DNA from: Hyposmocoma kahamanoa
Lineage: Eukaryota > Arthropoda > Insecta > Lepidoptera > Cosmopterigidae
Assembly (NCBI RefSeq): GCF_003589595.1
Contig: NW_020654080.1
Span: forward strand, 7,537,550 to 7,601,549
Direction of reading: 5' to 3'
DNA length: 64,000 bases
A program made the position numbers and the translations under genes. Of this stretch, positions 21,809 to 32,658 are shown in pieces. The first letter of the stretch is position 1, and every line of letters starts with the position of its first letter. A model generated the notes under the pieces. The model saw nothing but the letters and a program-made list of their open reading frames with translations. It ran no database searches and was not told the DNA's origin.

Positions 21809-22773
21809 TGAATACAAGAGTTGATTTATACCAAAAAGTTAACAAACGGTTAAGTTTGTTTCAGAATACTACTTACGATTCCAGTGACGTGCGATAGAAC
21901 TAAATGTAGGGGTAGTAATTGTTACACAATAGTTGTTATATTGACTAATTTTTGCTTAACTAAAGTACAGCTCCTCAATGTTATTTAGCCTTGATACATG
22001 AAAATACAAATACAACAATGTAAGTTGAATCGTGTACAGTATTTTATAAGATAAAGATATCTACAATTTTCAATGAAACATTAAGTATTTTTTATTTTAT
22101 GTAGGTTGTTTATTAAGGTGCTATACAAGAGCATTTATTGCACCCTTTTATTATTATATTATTTTAAGTTTTTATATTTATATATAGCCATTTAGCAATA
22201 TAGCAATAGAAATATAGATCTATATAGCAAGAACAATATACAGAGACACACAAAAGACGAGGTACCAGGCGGCCTCTCCTTCAGCATCTTTTTCATACTC
22301 TGTATTTAGTTGTGTAATTACACTGAACTAAACCAATTGTAAAAACTTTGTCCTGTTATTTTACTTGAATCGTATTATTAGACTGGCACCTTGGAAACAA
22401 TCACTGTTGATTAATCATTAAGCTAATATGCATGTTCGCTGTAGCTAATTCCAAATTACTTAATGTTCTTGTTTGTTTTTCTCAGTTTGTTTTCAAATTT
22501 AATTATGTAGCGACCTTGTTGTATTGTATTGTGTTATCTGGGGGCACGGAAGTGTTCTCACCAAGGTTTAGCCTCCGCTAAAGCTGAACAACTACGACTG
22601 TTATCTCCTTTTCTCGATGCAACTCAAGGCACATTTCGGTCGCCCCATACTTTTGTCTTGGTTGGTAGACTATATCGATGACGATGATGAAAGATGGCTT
22701 AAAAAGCTGAAAAACGTCTGCCCACCAAAATTGACGAGTCGTAGACCATACCAATGTTGTCATGTGATTATAG
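21809..22773. other. no feature recognised
   Basis: AT-rich; contains an ATATAG-rich stretch (about 22180-22230). No gene seen. Confidence 0.5.
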
Positions 22774-22799
22774 CATAGATATAGAAAAAAAAGGGGAGA
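22774..22799 (+). repeat. 26-bp box, inverted partner at 25031-25056
   Basis: CATAGATATAGAAAAAAAAG followed by GGGAGA, an exact match to the reverse complement of 25031-25056. Flanks are only weakly similar. Confidence 0.8.
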
Positions 22800-23137
22800 C
22801 ATGTAACGACACTATGTAAGATCGGGTACCGATGTCGCCACTTTTTAGCTTGTGTGCAATTCAAACTTTACGCTCTATTATCTACTACCATAACTTAAAT
22901 ATTTTGATTGGGTAGGGCTTATGTACGTGAAAACGACGTAAAACAATTTTAAAATTTAACAAAATTAAACTTACAGTCACTTGAATAAGAGTTATATTAC
23001 AATATTTCAGTATTTTTTTCATCCTGGTTCAGCCATTCACCAATAGGTGGCGGTTTAGTAAAAATACTACTAGTATATAATAGCTAACCATTACACGTTA
23101 GATGACGCTGAAACTCATTTTTCGTTACATTAAGAAC

Positions 23138-23583
23138 TCACGGAGCGGTATTCAACCGCGTCTGCCGCGGGACCGCGGCAACTGTAGAATGTAACAGTTA
23201 AGTATGTAAAATTAGTAGCACATTTCACGGCGCGTTTTACGCCTGTAGTGGTGACGGTTGTTCGCGGTTGCCGCGGTAGGGTCCTAGTAGAACCGCGCAG
23301 GACGCGATGACCTGCCCGCTTGGCGGCCGTCGTTGCCCGCACACTTTGGTTTGGCGGTCGGTTCAGGCGCAAAGTGGTGCAAGCGCACGCAAGGTGAGTT
23401 CTCTATTAACCGCGCGACTCACAATTAACTCCCACTAACTTCGCGGTCCGTTCCGCAATCGCAACGGTTTCGTGCCCGCAACCGCGGCAGATACGTGCCC
23501 ACACAAACTTGCAGGGTCGTGAGTATTGAAGTAAAACCGCTGTCTAGCAGCACCGGCGGGCGCGGATGGAAACCGCTCCGTGA
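23138..23583. mobile_element. GC-rich 446-bp element with 12-bp perfect terminal inverted repeats
   Basis: TCACGGAGCGGT at 23138-23149 and its exact complement at 23572-23583. The interior is strikingly GC- and CpG-rich against AT-rich flanks (CCGCGG, GCGGTTGCCGCGG). Nine-base flanks ATTAAGAAC and ATTGTTAAC agree at 6 of 9, a possible decayed target duplication. The interior frames look like composition artefacts, so probably a non-autonomous DNA element. Confidence 0.55.
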
Positions 23584-24206
23584 ATTGTTAACCTTATTAA
23601 CCTTAAACTGACGCTACTCAACGAGTGATGTGGTCTTACCTAATCGATAGTTGGAAACCATGTGGCTGTTTAAAATTAAAAAAAAATATTCCAATTTTCA
23701 TACTATATCTATACTGGTACTGATCTATTATTAAATTAGTATATTAATATAAATTATTATTATTTTCATAATGGCAGCCACTAAGCTTGCACCAGAGTCA
23801 GTTTTATAAGAATAATATAAAAAATATGGCGACTGTCGCCAGTGTCAATTTTCCATTATACGTTACCAGGGGTTGGTGAAGCTGTCACTGTCAAGAGTAA
23901 ACTCGAACCATCAACGAATTTAATAAATTAAATTGTTGTTTTTTTATGAAGGATTTATGTAATTTTCTATAATTTTTTCTTATTTATTTTGCATTCACAA
24001 GTAAAATAAAGCCGATTTTATTTTATTAATTTTTTAAATGCATTTGCAATGGAAATTGAAACAAAGTCAGAAATAGTAGTAAGAAAACCAATCTTTCGAT
24101 TTTCCTACAGCTTCAATCCAACCTTTTTTATTTTGAACTCATTGGAAAAACTTAAAAATTAAAAATACTCTACGTTTAATCTACGAGTATAACGGAATTA
24201 AAATGT
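23584..24206. other. no feature recognised
   Basis: AT-rich link between the GC-rich element and the direct repeat; nothing seen. Confidence 0.5.
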
Positions 24207-24483
24207 GCTCGTCATGTTCGCTATAGTGATACAATTTTAAAATTTTATCATTCGATTTTGACAGATATTGTGGATATAATATCTTTATCGAGGCGACATA
24301 CTACGGGGGCTGATATCTTTGGTATTATCTTTCCAATTCATGCGTTCGTTTAAAGCCACTTGTCAAATGTGTTGCGAGTTATATGCCTAGCCGGCAGTGT
24401 ACTCTTCTTCTCTCTTCTTTAGTACATGTTTTACGTGGAGGTTTGGAACAAATAGTAGTAACCTCAACCAAACCCCATGTAAA
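24207..24483 (+). repeat. ~0.28-kb direct repeat, copy 1
   Basis: Almost identical to 27013-27293, e.g. GAGGCGACATACTACGGGGG, ATATGCCTAGCCGGCAGTGT and GTTTTACGTGGAGGTTTGGA. A handful of substitutions and a 3-bp indel separate them. No inverted termini or poly-A, so type unknown. Confidence 0.85.
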
Positions 24484-24837
24484 TACCTTAAATATCTAAA
24501 ACACAATTTTTTCTTCAAGCAACAGCAACATCCAAATTGACATGAAATTGAAACGGTTGTCGGAAATATGAATTGTGTTAAAGTTACTCGAAATAAAATG
24601 TTTAGTAACAATAATAATAATAAAATAAAAGAAATCAATTTAACGTGAATGCTTTTCGCTTCGATATTTTAGGGACTTTAATTACAAAAATCATAGTAAG
24701 AAATTCAAACATTTCAGTAAAAATTTATTGTGGATAAGTCTTCATAAATGAACATTACTATTATTTGAGTCTAGAAATTTCTATGGACACAAAAAGAAAA
24801 CATTGGTTAATAATAGAAATAGTAACTAAAAATGCAA

Positions 24838-24919
24838 ATGGCCGGTGGAATGTTATCTCACTGCAAAATTTTTAATTTTCACTCCAATTTTTGCAAGGTG
24901 TATCGCTACAACTTGGCAT
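24838..24919 (-). pseudogene. THAP-type zinc-finger N-terminus, fragment
   Basis: From an ATG at 24919 the minus strand reads MPSCSDTPCKNWSEN, a stop, then in the same frame SEITFHR. The pattern MP-C-x4-C-N-S...TFHR is that of the start of a THAP C2CH finger, a DNA-binding domain found in P-element-type transposases and host regulators. The in-frame stop and loss of similarity after FHR mark it as broken. The match is short, so this is a tentative call. Confidence 0.4.
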
Positions 24920-25030
24920 TTTCACGTTTTATGAGAGATCTTGTATGTACAACCATCGCCATGTCACTGTGGTGATGTTTGTAGGCGTGTCACCTCGATA
25001 TGGTCATTTTGACCACGCCCCCATACCATA

Positions 25031-25056
25031 TCTCCCCTTTTTTTTCTATATCTATG
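25031..25056 (-). repeat. 26-bp box, inverted partner of 22774-22799
   Basis: Exact reverse complement of 22774-22799. It lies about 110 bp upstream of the THAP-like start codon, so it may be part of the 5' region of that element. Confidence 0.8.
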
Positions 25057-25804
25057 AACTATACTAACCAATGAAAAGCTCGGAATCTCATTTACAAATA
25101 AAATTTAGCATTTTCTGTATACATTTCAGCAATAAGTCAATAAGGAAGAAAGTCAAAGAGGATACATTTTGGATTGGGCCACTTATATTTGTAGTTCTTG
25201 CAAAAATACATATTTTATTCTTTGTTCCAGATATTGATAGTGGCGTCATTATGATCGATCGGTGAGTGTTATTTATCAAATATGCCTTGTTTATACCAAA
25301 TGAGTGTAATTATGTGGATACAGTTCCTTACATATACTTTTACAGTATTTTGTCTGAATTCGCCAAGTCTATTTTTATTAACTTCTATTTGAGACTGGAA
25401 ATAAATATGAATGAAAATAACTCATTACCTATGATTAATGATCATTTTGTCATGTCTACACTTTCACTGTTAGTCATACATAACGTCGATGTCTTGAATT
25501 TTTGATAATTCTACAAGCGATTATTCAAATGTAGCCATAGGACACTGATGTTTTCCAACGTCCATGTTAATGCTACAATGTCTCTTGCATTCAGTAGGTG
25601 CATTGAGTTCCCTGGCAGTCGTGCGGCACGCCCGCATAATGCGCCGGCGCAGCTCGCGCTCCCGAGACCTATTTTTTGCTCGGCTGAATTTTAAATCGAA
25701 CATGTCTTTATAAGCGTTTGTATTACTTGTGCCTTCACGATAACGCTCTTACTATGAGATTCGTTTTATATTTCGAAAATAATTTTTCTAAACTTTAAAT
25801 ACTT
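25057..25804. other. no confident feature
   Basis: Short frames on both strands. A mini-exon-like signal (TTTGTTCCAG at 25229 and CG-GTGAGT at 25262) frames only about 30 bases and is not called. Confidence 0.45.
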
Positions 25805-26065
25805 ACTGCTTACTTACTAAGGTGGCGCAGAGACCCAAAGTGGGTCTTGGCGTCTGACACCAGATTCTGACACTCCTCCCGGTCCTGAGCCTGCCCCTTC
25901 CAGTCACTAGCACCGAGGTCCTTGTTATCTTTCAGGACTTCATCGCGGTACCTTGGACGTCTGACCGGTTGGCGTCCTTTCGGTTGTTCCAAATAAGCCC
26001 TCTTCGTTACACGATCGTCTCTCATTCTCTCCACGCGTCCAAGCCAGCGGAGTCCCGCAGCTTTT
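25805..26065 (-). pseudogene. RTE-type LINE ORF, C-terminal tail
   Basis: The minus strand reads LRWLGRVERMRDDRVTKRAY, then GRQPVRRPRYRDEVLKD, DWKGQAQDREECQNLVSDAK and THFGSLRHLSK. I recognise this as the very C-terminus of the lepidopteran RTE-type ORF (usual form RPRYRWRD; one codon for W-R is missing here). It is open for over 80 codons. No reverse transcriptase domain remains. Confidence 0.75.
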
Positions 26066-26161
26066 GGTTTGTCTCACAATATTGGGCCCGAACTTAAACA
26101 TTAATAAATAAATGAATTAATAATAATAAATAAACATTAGACAACATAACATACGTTGCTC

Positions 26162-26348
26162 TGATCCCAAAGTAAGTAACTAAAGCACTTGTGTTATGAA
26201 AATCGGAAACAACGACGGCACCACAATCACCCAGATCCGAGACAATATAAAAAAGTTAGTTTTTCTACACTACGGCCCGGGATCGAACCCGGGACCTCAG
26301 AGATGGCGACACCATGAAAACCGGTGTGCAAGCCACTCGACTACAAAA
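26162..26348 (-). mobile_element. tRNA-headed SINE (family F), copy 1
   Basis: On the minus strand GTCGAGTGGCTTGCAC (box A), GGTTCGATCCCGGGCC (box B), then a shared body with GTACCGTCGTTGTTTCCGAT-type sequence and CACAAGTGCTTTAG. It is an inverted match of 30376-30569 over its whole length. Confidence 0.85.
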
Positions 26349-27012
26349 ATGACAACTTTTTAGGAAAGAGTCTGCGTACGAAGTCGATAACTTTTACGTA
26401 TGCTTATTTAAGCATACGTTAAATCCTATTTAGGAAAATCACACAATTTCTCATATAGGTACATACATTATTTGTTTCACGTAGTTCGATTATTTTCATG
26501 ACTTTCATATTATGATAAAAGCATTTGTGACGTATGTCACGTGTGGCACTTTGGAAAAATCTTATCGAGAATGGCATATCAGGTCCAATCAGTGGTAGAA
26601 TGGGGCCTGATGGTCTCATTGGGTGAGATATGTACCCACCTTTAGTAAGAATGATACTGGCTTACAGCGTGAGTCGACAGACAACCAGTGGCTGTAACAT
26701 GGCAGAATATGTGTGATAAACTTCGCCGTGACAATATTTCATTCAGTTGATAATCTAAGTTTGCTTATTTGGTAATGAACTATTGTTATACATTTTGAAG
26801 AACAAGGACAACGATATGAAATTGCGTATGTAGCTATCTTTGTCGTTTACTCATCGCTGTGAAAACCATGTAACAAAAAATATCTTTTCATTTCGTTTGT
26901 CGCGTTCAATTTTTACGTTCATAAAATATGTTTTAAAATCAGCTGTGACCTTGCAGCCATGTTCGGCACTGTTGCCAGCGCTCGCGATGATATGATAATT
27001 TGACGTCACGGT
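26349..27012. other. no feature recognised
   Basis: AT-rich; no ORF or repeat match. Confidence 0.5.
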
Positions 27013-27293
27013 GCTCGCCATGTTCGCTATTGTGATACAATTTTAAAATTTTATCACTCGATTTTGACAGATATTGTAGATATAATAGCTTTATCGAGGC
27101 GACATACTACGGGGGCTGATATCTTTGGTATTATCTTTCCAATTCATGCGTTCGTTTAAAGCCACTTGTTGTCAAATGTGTTGCGAGTTATATGCCTAGC
27201 CGGCAGTGTACTCTTCTTCTCTCTTCTTTAGTACATGTTTTACGTGGAGGTTTGGAACAAATAGTAGTAACCTCTCCCTGGCCCCATGTAACG
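27013..27293 (+). repeat. ~0.28-kb direct repeat, copy 2
   Basis: Partner of 24207-24483 in the same orientation, 2.8 kb downstream. Flanks differ on both sides beyond GTGCTCG and CCCCATGTAA, so the unit has defined ends. Confidence 0.85.
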
Positions 27294-28355
27294 GTAGCCA
27301 CGAGTGGAATACCTAATCGATTGGGGCTTTGTTTTAGAGATTGAGAGGTCTAGTAGTTACTAGAGATGAACTGTTGTGTATTAAGTGTAACTGGAAACAG
27401 TCACAGTGACGAGATTGATGAAAATGTTCTGGACAAGCTTTTGGTTTGTTAAGAATGTACCCATAAAAATTATTTTTTGTATGAATGAACTTGTTTTCGA
27501 TACTTCACGTTTACTCGCGCAATTTGTGTTTATAAAACAAAAATGTTTTATAAATATGATTATTTCTACTAAGTATGTCTCACTTACAATCGTACCCGCT
27601 GTGTCCAACCGGCTGCACCCGCGACGACCTGCTAAAGGCAACAGATTGCTTTTTGTCATTGACTCTTCAAGAAGAAAAAAATCTGCAGTATCACTTTTTT
27701 TATATAGAGCAGTCCCTGCTTTTGTTCTTTTAGACTTGAAACCAACTCATAGTATTAGAGCTTTTATATTTGATGTCTGCAATGTATAAATAGGTGATCT
27801 AATGTTGTCTACATCGTTCTGCAACATTGTATAGATAATCGTTTGTTTCGCTTGCGACCTCTTACCAATATCGTAAACGAAGTCATTGGACTAATGTGCT
27901 ATAATGCCAAAGTCACTGATATTCAAAAGTTTATAATCGTAACTCTAGTGTGCAGAAGTCGTGACGCTCCTGCGCTTCTTTCCATGCGCTTTCATGTACA
28001 TTTGTGTATTCGAAAGGCGAATTTGATTTTGCGGTTTGTGTTTCTTCGCTTGTGTGTTTTTGCTTGCGATTCGAGCAAAAATAGTGACGATCTTTCACTC
28101 ACGTTTCTTATAAAGTTGAAATTCGTGTTCGTTTGTTTTATGCTGTCGTGGTGGATGAGGACGTACTGTTACCCAGCAATTGGTGTAGTCTGACTGTGGA
28201 TGATGATGGTAATGAATAGTTATTTGTTTACCTTATTAGGAGACGAATTATTTGTTGCAGTTAAAGGCTTTACTGTCGTTTTAAGTTACATTACAATGAA
28301 TTTAATTGATATACAAACATTTCCTTGATGCAGGAATTAACCTTATTTAAAATTC
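27294..28355. other. 1 kb with long but unrecognised frames
   Basis: Frames of 127 and 116 codons (27406-27789 and 27843-28193, plus strand) have no domain, signal peptide or similarity I can identify; the first begins with a doubtful start. Coding status unproven. Confidence 0.4.
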
Positions 28356-28402
28356 CGTCGTAAAGTACCTTTATCGGTGTCAGGTAAAGGTACTTTACGA
28401 CG
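28356..28402. repeat. 18-bp perfect hairpin
   Basis: CGTCGTAAAGTACCTTTA (28356-28373), 11-nt loop, exact complement at 28385-28402. Confidence 0.95.
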
Positions 28403-28411
28403 TAAAGGTAT

Positions 28412-28640
28412 GATTATTAATCCAAAGATCGAACACAGAAAAATGTCATCGATTCGCGTGGTTCATTTGGTAAGAGCTATGCTACAGTGCAGCATGGCCG
28501 TGGTTTCAAGTCCCATCGGGTCGAAAAAAATTGTCTGTGTTCGATCTTTGTATTAATAATGACAACGAAACGTGTGAGTGTAGTTGTTTCACACAATTAG
28601 TGGAGTTATTTTATATAAAATCTCAAATAATAATGACTTA
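28412..28640 (+). mobile_element. tRNA-headed SINE (family B), copy 3, with inverted tail
   Basis: Head about 28449-28528: GTGGTTCATTTGGTAAGAGC and GGTTTCAAGTCCC, then the tail TGTGTTCGATCTTTG (28536-28550) and the GTGGAGTTATTTTATA body. Uniquely, an inverted copy of the tail motif (CAAAGATCGAACACAG, 28423-28438) precedes the head, so the head is flanked by about 26-bp inverted arms. Confidence 0.7.
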
Positions 28641-29140
28641 AAGTTAATCAAATACTTGGAAAGTAATACAAGGCAATTTGGAAATTACATATTTTGTCTT
28701 GATTTGAAAGGTCTTTTGAATCAACCAATTCAGTGATTCGGCAATTTGAAGCGATTATTTTTAAACAGTACAATTTAGCAACCTTATCTATGCTGGATCT
28801 ATATTATATTTAATTTATAGTGCAACAGAGGAATGTGTACCGATTTCTAAATGAAATTTATACCTGGTTTCAATATGCGGACGCAAACGGATATTGTTTA
28901 TTTCTCGTCTTTAAGCTATATGTTACCCGCGACTCCGCCTTCGACACACCCCCGCTATCTAGCCGGTTATCTTCTCGTGCGATATTATGAACTATTACAA
29001 ATTTATTTTTGCAGTTGTACAAATTAGGACCTAAGACTTTGTTCCTAGAACGTTGCACATTGCGCGAGTATACTCAAGCAATCAACTGTGAAGCTAAATT
29101 GGCGAAGTAGTACATCTTTTAATAACAACCATGAACTACA
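28641..29140. other. no feature recognised
   Basis: AT-rich; nothing seen. Confidence 0.5.
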
Positions 29141-29309
29141 ATGTACGGGAGAAATTCTAAAGGAATTGTTGGAATCCGTCAGCGAAATCTAGATTGTATG
29201 TTCTTGGTTTTTAAATCTTATGAAGATTTGGAATTAAAGAAATTAACATTATTAAATGAAGACTCGATATTCATTGCTGCGGAACGGAATGAAAGCGAAT
29301 TTTCGAATG
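29141..29309 (+). CDS. candidate first coding exon, function unknown
   Basis: ATG in a fair context (ACTACAATGT), then 56 codons reading GIRQRNLDCMFLVFKSYEDL, NEDSIFIAAERNESEFSNG, ending at a consensus donor AATG-GTATGT at 29310. The residue mix (acidic and basic residues, few rare amino acids) looks protein-like, but I do not recognise a domain and no matching downstream acceptor exon was found. It could be chance. Confidence 0.25.
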
Positions 29310-29448
29310 GTATGTTAAAAAAATAAGTATGTATTTGACTTAAAGTATACGTATAAGTCCGCTGACCCTAAATGTATATGTATTGGTAAACATGATTTAC
29401 CAGAAAAATGATGATGACTCGCGCTGATTTCTCGGATTAAATCGAGTA

Positions 29449-29655
29449 GCAGTGGAGCTCCTTGTGAAAGAGTTCGCCCTGGAAAGATCAGTACCTTCCC
29501 TGTTTCAACCGCCAAGCGGTAATATGAGCGATTCGTTCTGGTTTTGAAGGATAAGGTGGTGGTGAAATTACAGGCACATGGGACTTTTAAACTTATGTCT
29601 CAGGGTGCCAGGCGCAGTGGTATTGCCCCGCAGACCTTTGTGATTTAAAGCTCTG
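29449..29655 (+). mobile_element. SINE-like repeat family A, copy 8
   Basis: GCAGTGGAGCTCCTTGTGAA to GTGATTTAAAGCTCTGA; the 3' quarter and A-tail are missing. Confidence 0.8.
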
Positions 29656-29696
29656 ATATAAAGGTTGGTTTTATGTGAATGCTTGGTTTTATGTGA

Positions 29697-29725
29697 AGCT
29701 TACCTATAATTGGAATAGGTAAGCT
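29697..29725. repeat. 11-bp hairpin beside a 20-bp tandem duplication
   Basis: AGCTTACCTAT, 7-nt loop, ATAGGTAAGCT. It follows two copies of TGGTTTTATGTGAA (about 29666-29697). Confidence 0.85.
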
Positions 29726-29909
29726 AGTATCTGGACCAAAAATCTGAGTTATAAAATATACAAATTTAAAATATTTAAAAATATCAAACATGCATTGGAC
29801 AAAATTTACTAAAACAAGTAAAAGCAAAGTTGTGATTAAAGTTAATTTAAATTAAAAATAAATTGAAAAACGGCTATAAAATTCATTAAAATTAATTTAA
29901 ATAAATCAT

Positions 29910-30060
29910 AGTTCGTTCCGTGGCTTAGTTGGCATAGCGTCTGGCACGGTTTGCTAGAAGACGTCGATTCGAATCCGGCCGGATCGAAGGATTTTTTTCT
30001 AAGAGTTTGATCTTTGCATTAACAAATTACTGGAGCAATTTAACAAAAAACAATTGAATA
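29910..30060 (+). mobile_element. tRNA-headed SINE (family B), copy 4
   Basis: GTTCGTTCCGTGGCTTAGTT with box A, CGATTCGAATCCGGCCGGAT with box B, GATCGAAGG, tail TTTGATCTTTGCATTAAC and the ACTGGAGCAATTTAAC body. The best-preserved head-to-body junction of the family on the plus strand. Confidence 0.8.
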
Positions 30061-30375
30061 TCGTAGTGGCGAAATATCCTGACATTCAATAAAAACACTT
30101 AATTAAATAAATCATTTAATATTAAGTTTCAATTATAAAGAAATGATAATACAAGTCTTTCATAAATTTGGTGGGAATGAAAATAAAGTATTCGATTGGT
30201 ATAATACGCCACCTTACGACGAAAGTGGAGAGGCGGGTCGTGGACTATGGTAAAGTCTAATACTATCTTACGTGTATTTAGAGATGGAAAAAAACTGCTT
30301 ATTGATTTTAAATGTTAAAACGTTGGATTTTTTAAATAAGCGTGCTTATAAAAACGCTTTTTGGTTTTTTTTTTG

Positions 30376-30569
30376 AGGGCTTCTGTGGTCGAGTGGCTTG
30401 CACATCGGTTTTCATGGTGTCGTCATCTCTGAGGTCCCGGGTTCGATCCCGGGCCGCAGTGTAGAAAAGCTAACTTTTTTATATTGTTTTGGATCTGGTT
30501 GTTTGTGGTACCGTCGTTGTTTCCGATTTCCATAACACAAGTGCTTTAGCTACTTACTTTGGGATCATG
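30376..30569 (+). mobile_element. tRNA-headed SINE (family F), copy 2
   Basis: TGTGGTCGAGTGGCTTGCAC (box A), GGTTCGATCCCGGGCCGC (box B), body to CTTACTTTGGGATCA; about 190 bp, matching 26162-26348 in inverse orientation. Confidence 0.85.
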
Positions 30570-32030
30570 TAATATTGTCAAATATTTATTATAATTATTG
30601 TAGACTGAAGCTTACTAAATCGTTTACGAAACCGTTTAAGCCCATAGACCTAATGTTAAAAAAATCTTACAATATAGTGTTGACAGCGAAAAGCGAGACT
30701 ATGTCACTAAAAGTTTATTTAAGATAAGTAAGTTTATTTGTAAAACACGAGTTTTGTTATTTATACCATTAGGTACTATCCACATCGACGAATTAATTTG
30801 TTTAGGAAACGTAGACGTAGGGATTTGACATTTAGCCACGTTGTAAAATATGAAATTGTTGAATATTGAACTGAGCAGTGCTTACAACTTAAAATTATAA
30901 GCGTGCGTGTGTTAAAGTGTCTTTCGTTAAAACGCCGACCTAATCTTACCTAATTTATGAATGACAGCCGCTCTTCACTTCAAATTTTTTCCCCGCACCG
31001 CTGGCTGTGTTCGCTAATTTGGACGTAAGAACCTTCCAACAGGAACAAGAAGTAATATTCCAATTATTATCTATGATACCTCTAGTAATTGAAATCTGAT
31101 ACAATTTGTAATAGGCCGATGAGGATTTGTATATAAACACCAAGTTATTAATGCAGTCGATTGCGGCGCTGTCGTGGAATCTAAAGGCGGAGGAAACTTC
31201 TACATTTGTTAATTTTTTAGATAAATTTTGGTCCGTTACTTGCGAAATCAGTAGTTTTGCGACATACTTATAAATATAGAAGGTTATTTTTTGGAACGAT
31301 TAACTTAACTTAATTGAACAGCTTGCCTATTGACCTGCTTTTTTGTTTAAAAAAAGTACATTTAGGGAACTGTAGGTTTAGTCATAAGCTAATTTTCAAA
31401 ATGTATTTTTTGATTATGTGTCACTATTTACCCCTTACATAACATAAAAAAGAAAAGTACGACAGCGCTGAAATATTGACGGTTTTTTAATGTAATTTTT
31501 ATTTTGCTGTAATTTGAATTAGGTTTAAAAATTGTATATGATTAATTTACGGTAATAGTATATTTTAAATGGCGGACGATTTAGAAGTCGATTTGGTCAT
31601 TATAGTGGGGATACAATTGCAATTAAGCATATTGTCATTTCATATTTAAGCCAAAAAAGTGTAGTTTTTTCATTTGTTGACCTGCAAAGTTAACTTGGTT
31701 TCTTTGCATGGAGATTAGTTATTAAGATTACGATGAGGAATGTTTTTCGAGAGCCGTATTAATTGCGAGATAGTAACGTTTAATTAAATAATTATTTATG
31801 CATTTATTGCATTGGAACTAGTTTAGTGATTGTGATCGCCGAAAATTCGAGATGTTCGATTTTGGTATTTGCCAAGTCGATTGTAGCATATTCAATTGAG
31901 CACATCAATCTTGACAGTTTAGATTGTTGTTATCGTAAACGGCATAGAGTCGAATTTACTGGACGTGCTTTTGATCCGTCATAATTTAGTTGATATACTT
32001 TTAAAGGCATGTACAGTGCATTAAACCTCA
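30570..32030. other. 1.5 kb without recognisable features
   Basis: AT-rich, short frames only, no repeat match. Confidence 0.55.
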
Positions 32031-32287
32031 TTTTTTTATGAATTGGATGAATAAGTCGTGCGTCTGGCGGCAAACGAAACGTCTGTCCATAATAGTTGCA
32101 ATACCTATCACTCACAACTTTAAATTACAAAGATCTGAGTGGCACTGCCACTGCGTCTGTCACCCTGAGACAGAAGTTGACAAGTCCCTTGTGACTGTAA
32201 TTTCACCTGCATCCTTCAAAACCGGAACGCATTAATGCTCACATTACTGGTTGGCGGCAGAACTCTATCACAAGGAGCTCTACTGCC
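32031..32287 (-). mobile_element. SINE-like repeat family A, copy 9
   Basis: T-run (32031-32037), AATAAGTCGTGCGTCTGGCG, CACCCTGAGACAGAAGTTG, CACAAGGAGCTCTACTGC. Beyond its 5' end about 29 bp (CAGAAAATGTATGTAATAAT and a T-run) are shared with copy 11. Confidence 0.85.
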
Positions 32288-32636
32288 CAGAAAATGTATG
32301 TAATAATAGTTTTTTTGTCGATATTTCAGAGAGGTCAGAGAAAAAGTGATTTGGTTCTATGTAAACATATATAAAACATCCGCTAATAACTTAAAGACAG
32401 CGAAATTTATGAATTTTGAAATAGAATACTAGTTCGTATGAAAAGTTTATTTATATGACTGAGTTTTATTATTTATTATTTAATAGTTTATTGTACAGGA
32501 AAAATACAACAAGTCACAAAGAATACAAGGGAAATGAAAAACAAAAGATTCTGCTTATTTGTAATAGAAATTTCTTCCTGCAGACCTAAATACAGGACAC
32601 TATAACTAAAAGAATATGTGCACAACAAAATAAGAA

Positions 32637-32658
32637 AATAATAATAATAATAATAATA
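32637..32658 (+). repeat. (AAT)n microsatellite at the mariner insertion site
   Basis: AATAATAAT run whose last TA (32657-32658) serves as the mariner target dinucleotide. Confidence 0.9.

Noticed and set aside
25230..25261. Mini-exon between TTTGTTCCAG and GTGAGT
   Set aside because: Only about 31 bases, no neighbouring exon in phase; splice-like signals of this quality occur by chance every few kilobases.
27406..28193. Two consecutive plus-strand frames of 127 and 116 codons as one gene
   Set aside because: Different frames, weak starts, no shared domain and no intron signals linking them.
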